NCBI GenBank assembly: GCA_016789865.1
Contig: JAEUPC010000212.1
Span: forward strand, 1 to 47,730
Source: Rubrivivax sp.
Lineage (GTDB): Bacteria; Pseudomonadota; Gammaproteobacteria; Burkholderiales; Burkholderiaceae_C
Direction of reading: 5' to 3'
Length of the DNA stretch: 47,730 bases
Of this stretch, positions 1 to 10,413 are shown in pieces. The position numbers and the translations under genes were made by a program. The notes under the pieces are model-generated. The model saw nothing but the letters and a program-made list of their open reading frames with translations, searched no databases and had not been told where the DNA came from. Position 1 is the first letter of the stretch. Every line of letters begins with the position of its first letter.

Positions 1-126
1 CTCGGCACGAGCCGGGTAGGCCGACGGTGGTTCCGTCGGCCGTCATCCGCGGCAGGCGCAGCCTGGCGCGGACGCCGGGCCTCGCCCTCGGGCGCGGCAG
101 GGCAGGCCACCCGGGTCTGTGCACGC
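1..126 (+). repeat. 126-bp dispersed repeat, copy A
   Basis: Positions 1-126 match 8214-8339 in the same orientation with a single difference (gccggg versus gccgcg near base 14). The copy contains a perfect hairpin with 9-bp arms at 19-27 and 33-41 and the loop TGGTT. The repeat may extend left of the window. Bases 127-184, between the repeat and the SPOR gene, hold no gene that I can see. I recognise no transposase and no known REP family, so its nature is open. Confidence 0.85.
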
Positions 127-184
127 TGCAGCGCGCTGGTGCAGCTGCCGACCTGGGTTCAAGTCCAGCCAACCGAGATCGGTG

Positions 185-625
185 TCAGCTGACCCCCGAG
201 CAAGGCTTGAACCCCGCCGCCAGCACCGGTGCACCGGCGGCCAGCGCCTGCAAGCGCTCGCGCAGCACGGCATCGGCCCTCGGCACGCGCAGCCACATCT
301 GGCCCGGCTCGCGCAGGTCGCGCTCCCAGGTGCCGGCGGCCAAGCCCGCGGCTTCGAGCGTGGCTTCGGCCTGCGCCGCGTCCACCAGGCCGAAGGGGCC
401 GATCTCCAGGCACCGCGTTGCCGCGCGCGGCGCCGCTTCCTGTTGCGCCCCCCGTGGCGATGCCGGCACCACGCGCACCGCGTCGGCATTGACCTGGGCG
501 GCCAGCCGAGCGGGCTCGCGCTCGGTGCTGCCGGGGGGCGGCACCAGCGGGTCGAGCCAGCCGTGGGTCCACGCGAACACCGCAGCATTGGCCAGCAGCA
601 GCAACAGCAGCAGCGTGCGCAACAT
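185..625 (-). CDS. Membrane-anchored SPOR-like protein downstream of birA
   Basis: A 146-residue protein that starts with one hydrophobic segment (residues 1-20, MLRTLLLLLLLANAAVFAW), followed by a periplasmic part rich in A, P and R. The C-terminal half (LEIGPFGLVDAAQAEATLEAAG ... MWLRVPRADAVLRERLQALA) resembles the SPOR-type domains found next to birA in Burkholderiales. Such domains bind denuded peptidoglycan at division septa. The ATG at 625 overlaps the birA stop as TGATG, so translation is probably coupled, and this fixes the start. In related genomes a pantothenate kinase gene (coaX) often lies between birA and this gene; none is present here. The fold assignment rests on pattern and neighbourhood. 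Confidence 0.7.
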   Translation of the reverse strand: MLRTLLLLLLLANAAVFAWTHGWLDPLVPPPGSTEREPARLAAQVNADAVRVVPASPRGAQQEAAPRAATRCLEIGPFGLVDAAQAEATLEAAGLAAGTWERDLREPGQMWLRVPRADAVLRERLQALAAGAPVLAAGFKPCSGVS

Positions 626-1608
626 CAGGCGTGCCCTCGGCCAGACGCACCCAGCCCACCCAGCGCACCCAACGCGCCAGGCCCGCCAGGCGGGGCCCCG
701 GCACAAGCACCCGCCGGCCGCACGCTGACCTCGCCGCTGACGATGCGGTGGCGCTGCCCACCGCAGCGCACGAGCAGCGCGCCGTCGTCGGCCACGCCCT
801 CGGCGGTGCCGGCTGGCGCTGCGGCATCGGTGGTGGCGACCTCGTGGCCGCGCAGCACGTCGCGGCGGGCGTAGCCGGCAGCGAAGGCGGCAAAGCCCTC
901 GCGCTCGAATCGCCGCAGCGCCTGCGCCAGCGGCACAGCCACGCGGGCCAATGCCAGCGGCGCGGTGATCCCGGCTTCACGTTCCTGCAGGCACGCCAAC
1001 TCGCGGCCCAGCGCCGCGGCCCGCTCGGCCGGAAGCGGCCGGATGTTCAAACCGATGCCGACCACGGCCACGCGCTGCGGCCCGGCCACCACGGTCTCCA
1101 CCAGGATGCCGCCGAGCTTGCGGCCGGCCGGCAGGGCGCAGTTCCCGGCGCCGGGCATCGGCACATCAGGGCCGGTGGCCGGCGGTCCGCGCCACCACAG
1201 GTCGTTGGGCCACTTGAGCCCGATGCGCCCGCTGAGCCACTGCGCGGCGCCCGGCCTGTCAGCTGCATCGGCCGGCGGGGCAGACGTGGCCGACTCGTCC
1301 AGTGCCTCGGCCACCGCGAGGCCGACCGCCAACGACAGGCCCGACCAGTCTGGCCGCGCCAGCGCCAGCGCCAGCGAGAACGTCAGCGACGCCCCGGCCT
1401 CCGAAACCCACTGTCGGCCCAGGCGCCCGCGGCCGGCGGTCTGCTGCTCGGCCACGAGCAGGCGAGGGGCGAACGCGCCACGGGCTTGCCGGGCATCCTC
1501 CAGCAGCGCGGTGTTCGTGGAGCCGCAGCGCGGCAGCACCTGCACGCCCACGCCAGGCAGGTGCGGCTCGAGCTGCCGCTGCAACGCTTCGGTGTCCCAG
1601 GCGAGCAC
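625..1608 (-). CDS. birA: Biotin--[acetyl-CoA-carboxylase] ligase
   Basis: This enzyme activates biotin as biotinyl-AMP and attaches it to the carboxyl-carrier protein of acetyl-CoA carboxylase in the cytoplasm. The 327 residues contain the family motifs in order: GSTN (about 29-32), TAGRGRLGRQW (57-67, adenylate-binding loop), LKWPNDL (131-137), KLGGILVE (164-171) and VVGIGLNI (182-189). There is no N-terminal helix-turn-helix, so it should act as a ligase only and not as a repressor of biotin synthesis. The C-terminal domain ends in a Gly/Ala-rich tail. It lies 105 bp downstream of the SET gene on the same strand and is coupled to the SPOR gene. Confidence 0.95.
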   Translation of the reverse strand: MLAWDTEALQRQLEPHLPGVGVQVLPRCGSTNTALLEDARQARGAFAPRLLVAEQQTAGRGRLGRQWVSEAGASLTFSLALALARPDWSGLSLAVGLAVAEALDESATSAPPADAADRPGAAQWLSGRIGLKWPNDLWWRGPPATGPDVPMPGAGNCALPAGRKLGGILVETVVAGPQRVAVVGIGLNIRPLPAERAAALGRELACLQEREAGITAPLALARVAVPLAQALRRFEREGFAAFAAGYARRDVLRGHEVATTDAAAPAGTAEGVADDGALLVRCGGQRHRIVSGEVSVRPAGACAGAPPGGPGALGALGGLGASGRGHA

Positions 1609-1713
1609 GGGCAGCAGCGGTTGCGATGTGGATGGCGGCGGCGGCAGGCTGGGGTGCGGCGGCGGCCCGGCGGCGCTGCGCGTGTGCCGATCGGCGCGCC
1701 GCGACCGTGGGCG

Positions 1714-2394
1714 CTAGCGCTTGGGCGCCAGCATCGTGCCCCGGCAGCGCCGGTGGCCGCAGCGGCACTCGTACTTCTTCTTCAGCGCCGGCGTGTAGCG
1801 CTCGTCGATGACGAGGCCGTAGTCGTAGAAGAGCTCCTCGCCCACCGCGATGTCGCGCCGCGCGTCGATGAACACGCGGCCGTCATCTTCCTGCTCGGCC
1901 TTGCAGTTGGGCCGGCAGGCGTGGTTGATCCAGCGTGCGGCGTTTCCGCCCACGCCGGCGTCGATGACATGGTCGTCGTCGACGTGGAAGTAGAAGGTGT
2001 GGTTCGGGTCGCTCGGGTCGTGCGGGTGGCGGCGCAGTGCCTCGGGCCAGGTGACGATTTCGCCGACGTACTCGATGACGCGCGTGCCCCGGGGGATTGG
2101 CGCGACGGCGAACACGCCCTTGCCGTGCACGCCGCTCCTGCGCACCTGGATGCGCCGGCCGCCACCGGGGGCCTTCGCGCCCCGGGCGCGGCCGGTGTCG
2201 AGCGCCGCGGCGCGCTCCTTGGTGCGCTCCGGGGTGCGCGCCTTGGCGCCCTCCGCGGCGCCGTTGTGCACGCGACGTGCGCCGCGCGGGGCCACCGAAC
2301 CCCGCTGCGCCGGCCGCGGGGCATCGCCTCCGACGCCGCGCCCGGCCTCTCGCTTTGAACTGGGGGCCCGGGCCGGGCGGCTCTTCTGGCTCAT
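1714..2394 (-). CDS. SET-domain lysine methyltransferase-like protein
   Basis: A 226-residue protein. Residues 1-80 are very basic and rich in Ala, Pro and Arg. Residues 80-205 form a SET domain, which in this family transfers methyl groups from SAM to lysine. Visible motifs are GKGVFA (about 91-96), the pseudoknot motif NHACRPNC (157-164) and ELFYDYG (187-193), followed by a post-SET cysteine cluster (C210, C212, C217) that should bind zinc. The start ATG at 2394 is preferred; an in-frame ATG at 2403 is possible. Neither has a clear ribosome-binding site. Bacterial SET proteins with a post-SET cluster resemble eukaryotic histone methyltransferases, but the substrate here is unknown. It is divergent from topB. 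Confidence 0.85.
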   Translation of the reverse strand: MSQKSRPARAPSSKREAGRGVGGDAPRPAQRGSVAPRGARRVHNGAAEGAKARTPERTKERAAALDTGRARGAKAPGGGRRIQVRRSGVHGKGVFAVAPIPRGTRVIEYVGEIVTWPEALRRHPHDPSDPNHTFYFHVDDDHVIDAGVGGNAARWINHACRPNCKAEQEDDGRVFIDARRDIAVGEELFYDYGLVIDERYTPALKKKYECRCGHRRCRGTMLAPKR

Positions 2395-2406
2395 TGGGTA
2401 CATTGA

Positions 2407-2445
2407 ATATGTGTGTGCGCGCGTGCGTGCGCGTGCGTGCGCGCG
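2407..2445. repeat. 39-bp alternating purine-pyrimidine tract
   Basis: Every base from 2407 to 2445 alternates purine and pyrimidine (ATATGTGTGTGCGCGCGTGC and onward). It lies in the 144-bp gap between the divergent SET and topB starts. Such tracts can flip to left-handed Z-DNA under negative supercoiling; whether this one does is inference. Confidence 0.85.
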
Positions 2446-2454
2446 AGAGGCGGC

Positions 2455-2460
2455 ATTGTA
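2455..2460 (-). promoter_or_regulatory. Candidate -10 box for the SET gene
   Basis: The minus strand reads TACAAT here, five of six bases of the sigma-70 -10 consensus, about 60 bp upstream of the SET start. I see no strong -35 partner. The Z-prone tract would lie in the transcribed leader. Confidence 0.3.
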
Positions 2461-2538
2461 GGCACGGCCTTTGCTCCCGCTTCCTCGCGCGCCGCCGCCA
2501 CCGCACCCGCGGCCGACTTCGAGACCCGACTCGCCCCC

Positions 2539-5312
<2,774 letters not shown>

Positions 5313-5322
<10 letters not shown>

Positions 5323-5927
5323 AAGGCCCCGCGCAGCCCGACGTGGCTGCCGTCGACCTTCTGGCCGTTGGGCGCCTTGTATTCCTCGCCCACGTAGCGC
5401 AGCGCCACGCCCCAGCTGCGGCCGAACAGCCACTCGCCTTCCAGCACGTAGCCGAGCTCGCCCTTGAAGGTGGTGGTGCCCAGGTTGGAGGCAGCGCCCC
5501 GTCCCTTGAGCTTGCCGTCGCCGGGGTTGCGCACACCCAGCCCCAGGCGGTAGCCCTCGGCGAGGCGCCAGGAGCCCATCAGCTCCAGCGGGTAGCGCTC
5601 GAAGCGCACGCTGCCGTTGTTGCCGTTGGCGCTGTCGCTGAACCAGCCCACGCTGGCCAGCAGCGAGAAAGGCGATTCGCCCAGGCGCACGTCGGCGCCG
5701 ACGCGGAAGTCCACCAGCCCGCCGGCCTTGATGTTGGTGGTGTCGCCGTTGCTCCACTGCACGGTGGCCAGCTTGTCGCCGCCGCCGGCCAGGCCGATGC
5801 CGACGAAGCCGCGCACCGGCCGGTCGGCGGCCGCCTGCGCCACGGCAGCACCGCTGGTCGCCAGCAGCGCGGCCATGGCAGCCAGTGCGGCCACCCGGCC
5901 GCGAAGGTTCAATCTTCTTGCCTTCAT
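5313..5927 (-). CDS. Small outer-membrane beta-barrel protein, unknown function
   Basis: A 204-residue protein with a signal peptide (residues 1-31, MKARRLNLRG ... AAVAQA). The mature part has the alternating polar/hydrophobic pattern and glycines of transmembrane beta strands (FVGIGLAGGGDKLATVQWSN, VDFRVGADVRLG, GVALRYVGEEYK). It ends in LRGAFYF, with the terminal Phe typical of outer-membrane proteins inserted by BamA. The size suits an eight-stranded barrel of the OmpW/OmpA-like class, but I cannot name the family. The ATG at 5927 gives the intact signal peptide. It is convergent with topB (10-bp overlap) and divergent from the AEC transporter. Confidence 0.75.
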
Positions 5928-6051
5928 GAGTCTCGTTCCCTGGGTTTGACGCGAACCCCCTGGCCCGCGGTGAACCGATACTAGGCCAGCCCCTCGTTGC
6001 CGCCGTTGCCCCCAGGCGACAGCCACGCCACCCACCCGACCCACAACACCC

Positions 6052-7029
6052 ATGACGCTGGCCATCTTCCACAAGCTGCTGGCCATCTTCCTGACCGTGG
6101 GCCTGGGCTACCTGGCCGCGCGGCTGCGCTGGTTCGGCGAGGCGACACCGGCGGTGGCGCGCTTGCTGGGCAACCTGACGATGAACGTGTTCGTCTCGGC
6201 GCTGCTGTTTCGTACTGCCGCACGCATCGACTTCGCCGGCCTGCCCTGGCCGGTGCTGATGGCCTACTTCCTGCCGGGCATGGCGCTGGTGCTCGCCGTG
6301 GCGCTGTGGCAAGGCCGCCACGCGGCACGCGATGGCGCCGCGGCGCCCGCCGCGCGCTCGGTGGCCGCCACCTACGGCAACGCGGTGCAGCTGGGCATCC
6401 CGATGGCCGCGGCGCTGTTCGGCGAGACGGGCCTGGCGATCCACATCACCATGGTCGGCCTGCACGGCGTGATGCTGCTGACGCTGCCCACCGCCATCGC
6501 CGAGCTGGCACTGGCCCGCGCGCATGCCCGCGAACATGGTGCGGCACCCGTGCACCGCGTGCTGCTGAGCACCGTGCGCAACACGCTGCTGCACCCCGTG
6601 GTGCTGCCCATCGTCGCCGGCCTCGTGTGGAACCTCACCGGCTTCGGGCTGCCCGGTGTGCTGGACGAAGTGCTGCAGCTGCTGGGCAGCGCGGTGGTGC
6701 CGCTGTGCCTGGTGCTGATCGGCATCACGTTGCAGGCCTACGGCCTCGCCCGCCAGTGGCGCGCGGTGCTGCCCGTGTGCGTGGTCAAGCTGCTGGTGAT
6801 GCCGGCGCTGGTGCTCGTCGTTGCGCGCTTCGGCTTCGGCCTCGTGGGCACGCCACTGGCGGTGGTGGTGATGATGGCGGCGCTGCCGGTGGGCAGCAAC
6901 GCACTCATCTTCTCGCAGCGCTACCACGTGCTGGAGGCCGAGGCGACGGCCGGCATCGTGCTGTCCACGGTGGCCTTCGTCGTCACGGCGTCGGGCTGGC
7001 TGGCGGTGCTGGCCTGGATGGCGGCATGA
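6052..7029 (+). CDS. AEC (auxin efflux carrier) family transporter
   Basis: A 325-residue integral membrane protein with about ten hydrophobic segments in the two-half arrangement of the AEC family, whose bacterial members export or exchange organic acids such as malate or malonate. Family-like stretches include NLTMNVFVSALLF near the start, SVAATYGNAVQLGIPMAAALFG in the middle and MAALPVGSNALIFSQRY near the end. The substrate cannot be read from sequence. The leader (5928-6051) is rich in CCCA repeats and shows no convincing Shine-Dalgarno site. It is divergent from the outer-membrane gene. Confidence 0.9.
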   Translation: MTLAIFHKLLAIFLTVGLGYLAARLRWFGEATPAVARLLGNLTMNVFVSALLFRTAARIDFAGLPWPVLMAYFLPGMALVLAVALWQGRHAARDGAAAPAARSVAATYGNAVQLGIPMAAALFGETGLAIHITMVGLHGVMLLTLPTAIAELALARAHAREHGAAPVHRVLLSTVRNTLLHPVVLPIVAGLVWNLTGFGLPGVLDEVLQLLGSAVVPLCLVLIGITLQAYGLARQWRAVLPVCVVKLLVMPALVLVVARFGFGLVGTPLAVVVMMAALPVGSNALIFSQRYHVLEAEATAGIVLSTVAFVVTASGWLAVLAWMAA

Positions 7030-7126
7030 CCAGCCGCCCCGGCAAGTCGCCCGCACGGCCGCGGAACCACGGCGCGCCAGGCGCGTCTCATCGCAGCCGG
7101 CCGCCTTCGGCCCGGGAGCCATCGTC

Positions 7127-7981
7127 ATGAAGCACCCCGCCATCGTGCTCACCGTTTCACTCGTGCTGGCTGCAGTCGGCTGGTCGGCCTGGCATTGGCG
7201 CGCCGCGTGGTGGCCCGGCGCCGGCTTGGTGCAACCGGTGCGGGTGGGCGCCTCGGCCGCGGCACCGGCCGCCGCCACAGCGACGCCGGCCGCCACGGCC
7301 CCGCCGCAGTCGCCTGCGGCGACGCCGGCCCCGCCGGTGCGCCACCCCATCGAGGCCGCCAGCGCCGCAGGGGGGCCCGGGCCTGCGGCCGGCACGCTGC
7401 GCGACGCACTCGCTCAACTCTTCAGCGCCGAAACGCTGGCCACGCTCGTGCTTGCCGAGCGGTTCGCCCCGCAGCTGGTGGCCACGGTGGACAACCTCGG
7501 CCGCGAGAAGGCGCCCGCGCGGTTGTGGCCGGTCGCGCCGCCGGCCGGCCGCTTCACGCCGCGCCGGCACAGCGGGGCCGAGGTGCTGGGCGCCGAGAAC
7601 TTCGTGCGCTACACGCGCCATCTCGCCCTGGTCGAGCAGGTCGACCTGCGGCTCGCGGTGGCCCTGTACAAGCGCTTCTACCCGCAGTTCCAGCGCGCCT
7701 ACGAAGACCTGGGCTACCCCGGCCGCCACTTCAACGACCGGCTGGTCGAGGTCATCGACCTGCTGCTGGCCGCGCCGGTGCCGGCCGAGCCGGTGGCGGT
7801 GCACGTGCCCGCGATCCACGGGCCGGTGCAGCCCGAGCGGCCGTGGCTGCTGTACGAGTTCGTCGATCCACGGCTCCAGGCTCAGCCGGCTGGCGTGCAG
7901 CTGATGCTTCGCATGGGCCCTGAGCAGCAGCGGCGCGTGCAGGCCCGCCTGCGTGAATTGCGCGGGCTGGTCGCGCGCTGA
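7127..7981 (+). CDS. DUF3014 family membrane-anchored protein
   Basis: A 284-residue protein with one N-terminal transmembrane segment (residues 5-24). An Ala/Pro-rich linker follows to about residue 85. The C-terminal DUF3014-like domain shows VATVDNLGREKAPARLWPVAPP, RFTPRRHSGAEVLG, FVRYTRHLALVEQVD and YKRFYPQFQRAYEDLGYPGRHFNDRLVEVID. The family occurs widely in proteobacteria with no known function and is expected to face the periplasm. Its neighbours give no functional hint. It is followed by a 536-bp repeat-containing gap. Confidence 0.85.
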   Translation: MKHPAIVLTVSLVLAAVGWSAWHWRAAWWPGAGLVQPVRVGASAAAPAAATATPAATAPPQSPAATPAPPVRHPIEAASAAGGPGPAAGTLRDALAQLFSAETLATLVLAERFAPQLVATVDNLGREKAPARLWPVAPPAGRFTPRRHSGAEVLGAENFVRYTRHLALVEQVDLRLAVALYKRFYPQFQRAYEDLGYPGRHFNDRLVEVIDLLLAAPVPAEPVAVHVPAIHGPVQPERPWLLYEFVDPRLQAQPAGVQLMLRMGPEQQRRVQARLRELRGLVAR

Positions 7982-8137
7982 AAGACCGGCGCGGCGCTCC
8001 AAGCGCAGGGGCGCCCGCGCATGGATGTTGCGGCGAGCAGAGGTTCCGGCCCGAAGCGCCGCACCGCGCGGGACGCGCCCAAACCTCTGCGACCTCCCAA
8101 GGCGGCATTCGAACGCGTGGTGCGCCACGACGGTGCC

Positions 8138-8179
8138 TGCACAGACCCGGGTGGCCTGCCCTGCCGCGCCCGAGGGCGA
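8138..8179 (-). repeat. 42-bp inverted partial copy of the 126-bp repeat
   Basis: Bases 8138-8179 are the exact reverse complement of 8295-8336, the last third of copy B. The two arms could fold into a very long hairpin that encloses most of copy B. Confidence 0.9.
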
Positions 8180-8213
8180 TCGGCGCCGCGGCGCGCCAGC
8201 GCCGGGGTCCCGG

Positions 8214-8339
8214 CTCGGCACGAGCCGCGTAGGCCGACGGTGGTTCCGTCGGCCGTCATCCGCGGCAGGCGCAGCCTGGCGCGGACGCCGGGCCTCGCCC
8301 TCGGGCGCGGCAGGGCAGGCCACCCGGGTCTGTGCACGC
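8214..8339 (+). repeat. 126-bp dispersed repeat, copy B
   Basis: This is the second copy of the repeat at 1-126, with one mismatch and the same internal 9-bp hairpin (arms 8232-8240 and 8246-8254). It lies in the 536-bp gap 7982-8517. Apart from this repeat, its inverted partial copy and a hairpin just before the caspase-like gene, I see no gene in that gap. Confidence 0.9.
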
Positions 8340-8497
8340 CACGCCGATCCGCGAAAGTTGGGACCGGCCACGAGAGGACACTCGCGGAACCGACACCCGG
8401 CGGCCTTGGCGCATCAACACATCGACCCGGAGAACGCCGGATTCAGGCTGAATCCTTGGCGCCCCACGGGTGCGCACGCATGCCGCAGCGCGGCGCC

Positions 8498-8517
8498 GTC
8501 CGAATAATCGCCGGACG
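8498..8517 (+). promoter_or_regulatory. Hairpin abutting the start of the caspase-like gene
   Basis: CGTCCG (8498-8503) and CGGACG (8512-8517) form a 6-bp stem with a 9-base A/T-rich loop, directly followed by the ATG at 8518. No Shine-Dalgarno sequence is visible. The structure could limit ribosome access; this is inference. Confidence 0.4.
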
Positions 8518-10413
8518 ATGATGATGAAGTCGATGGCCACGGCAACCGGCAGGCACGGGCTCCACGCCCGAGGCCGGGCCTGGGCACTCGCGGCCGCGGT
8601 GCTGCTGGGGCTCGCAACCCCTGGCCCACCGGCTGCAGCGCAGGGCAACGCCGAAGCTGCGCAGCGCCGCACGGCGCTGGTCATCGGCAACAGCGCCTAC
8701 GCCGACGCGCCGCTGGCCAACAGCGCCAACGACGCGCGCGCGATGGCGCAGGTGTTGCGCGCCACCGGCTTTGCCGTGCAACTGCACGTCGACGTCGACC
8801 AGCGCCAGATGCTCGCCGCGGTGCGCGAGTTCGGCGAGCGCCTGAAGGCCACCGGCGGCACGGGCCTCTTTTACTTCGCCGGTCACGGCGTGCAGATCAA
8901 GGGCCGCAACTTCCTCGTGCCCATCCGCGCCGACATCACCCACGAAGACGAGGTGGCCTACGCCGCCCTCGATGCCCAGGCCGTGCTCGACAAGATGGAG
9001 TCGGCCGGCAACGGCACCAACATCATCATCCTGGACGCCTGCCGCAACAACCCGTTCGTGCGCAGCACGCGCAACACGCAGCAGGGCCTGGCGCTGATGG
9101 ACGCGCCGGTGGGCACGCTGGTGGCCTTTGCCACCGCGCCCGGCTCGGTGGCCATCGACAACCTGCCCGGCATGCGCAACGGCCTGTACACCACGCACCT
9201 GATGGAGGCCATCCGCCGCCCCGGCCTGAAGGTGGAAGAGGTGATGAAGCTCACCCGTGCCGGGGTGCTGCGCGCCTCGGGCAACCGCCAGATGCCCTGG
9301 GAGACCTCGGCGCTGGTCGGCGACTTCTACTTCCAGCCGCCGCGCGAAGGAGCCACCGGCGTGGCCGGCACGCCGGCCGGGCCCCCGCAGGCGCCGGCCG
9401 CCGCGGCACCCGCCGTCGACACCCAGGCCGCCATCGACGACGCCCTGTGGGCCGCTGTGAAAGACTCGCGCAGCAGCGCAGAGCTGTACGCGTACCTGCA
9501 GCGCTTTCCGGACGGCCGCCACGCGCGAGAAGCGCGCCGGCGGTTGCTCGACCTGGCCACGCCGGGTGGCGCCCCCCGTGCGGGCGCGGCACCGCCCGCG
9601 CCCGCCGGCCCGCAAAGCGGCCCTTCGCTGCCCGGCCTGCCGGCCCCGCCGCCGCGCGAGGCATTGCCCGCGACCGGAGGCTTCGTCACCGCGCCGCCGG
9701 CCATCGACGAGGCCCGGCGCGTGGTTGAGGAAGTCGTGCGCTGGGGCAGCGCCGGCACCGAACGCCGGCCTCAGAACGCCCGGCGCAACAGCGCCGGCTT
9801 CACCGAAGGCGACCGCTTCCGCTACCAGAAGACCGACTTCTACCTGCGCGGCGGCCAGGGCATCACCGACTACCTCTGGCGCGTGGACCGCATCGAGCCC
9901 GACGGCTCGCTGTGGGTCAATGACGGCCGCCAGCGCTTCGACCCCACCGGCCAGCGCCACGGCGGCAACGACGAGCACACCGGCGCGTGGGTCGACTTCG
10001 CGCCACCGCTGCCGCTTTACGAGCTGGCGCGCCGCGGCGCCGGCGTGACGCAGGAATTCCGCACCACGGTGCGCATCCGCGACGCAGGCGGCCAGATCGA
10101 GCATGCGGCGTTGCACGGCACGCTGCGCACGCACGCCGACTCCGCACGCGGTCCGCGTGGCAGCGCCGACCTGCTGGCGGCCCTGCGTATCGAAGTGGAG
10201 CTGATGGGCACCGCCCAGGCCGCCGACGGCGCCTTGCGTGCCCTGAACTGGAAGCACACCTACTGGATGGCGCTGCCGCTGCTGCTGCCAGTGGCGTTCA
10301 CGATCCTCGAGGTGGTCGATGGCGTGCCGCGGCAGAGCACGCGTCACGAGCTGATCGCGGTGGATCAACTCAGCCTCGCCGACCCCGCGCCTGCCCCCGG
10401 TGCCACGCGCTGA
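8518..10413 (+). CDS. Exported caspase-family (C14) protein
   Basis: A 631-residue protein with a signal peptide (about residues 1-42, ending PAAAQG) and a caspase p20-like domain (about 50-290). RTALVIGNSAYADAPL opens the domain. The catalytic dyad is visible as His123 in FYFAGHG and Cys175 in ILDACRNNP, so a cysteine-protease role outside the cytoplasm is likely. A short helical segment (SSAELYAYLQRFPDGRHAREARRRLLDL) is seen in many bacterial caspase-like proteins. A Pro-rich linker and a C-terminal region of about 230 residues that I do not recognise follow. In-frame ATGs at 8518, 8521 and 8524 all precede the signal peptide. The end overlaps the GTG start of the methyltransferase gene. 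Confidence 0.85.
   Translation: MMMKSMATATGRHGLHARGRAWALAAAVLLGLATPGPPAAAQGNAEAAQRRTALVIGNSAYADAPLANSANDARAMAQVLRATGFAVQLHVDVDQRQMLAAVREFGERLKATGGTGLFYFAGHGVQIKGRNFLVPIRADITHEDEVAYAALDAQAVLDKMESAGNGTNIIILDACRNNPFVRSTRNTQQGLALMDAPVGTLVAFATAPGSVAIDNLPGMRNGLYTTHLMEAIRRPGLKVEEVMKLTRAGVLRASGNRQMPWETSALVGDFYFQPPREGATGVAGTPAGPPQAPAAAAPAVDTQAAIDDALWAAVKDSRSSAELYAYLQRFPDGRHAREARRRLLDLATPGGAPRAGAAPPAPAGPQSGPSLPGLPAPPPREALPATGGFVTAPPAIDEARRVVEEVVRWGSAGTERRPQNARRNSAGFTEGDRFRYQKTDFYLRGGQGITDYLWRVDRIEPDGSLWVNDGRQRFDPTGQRHGGNDEHTGAWVDFAPPLPLYELARRGAGVTQEFRTTVRIRDAGGQIEHAALHGTLRTHADSARGPRGSADLLAALRIEVELMGTAQAADGALRALNWKHTYWMALPLLLPVAFTILEVVDGVPRQSTRHELIAVDQLSLADPAPAPGATR

Noticed and set aside
143-170. GGTTCAAGTCC-like motif resembling a tRNA T-arm next to repeat copy A
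   Set aside because: The stem is mispaired at two positions and no anticodon or acceptor partner precedes it; the 126-bp repeat occupies that place.
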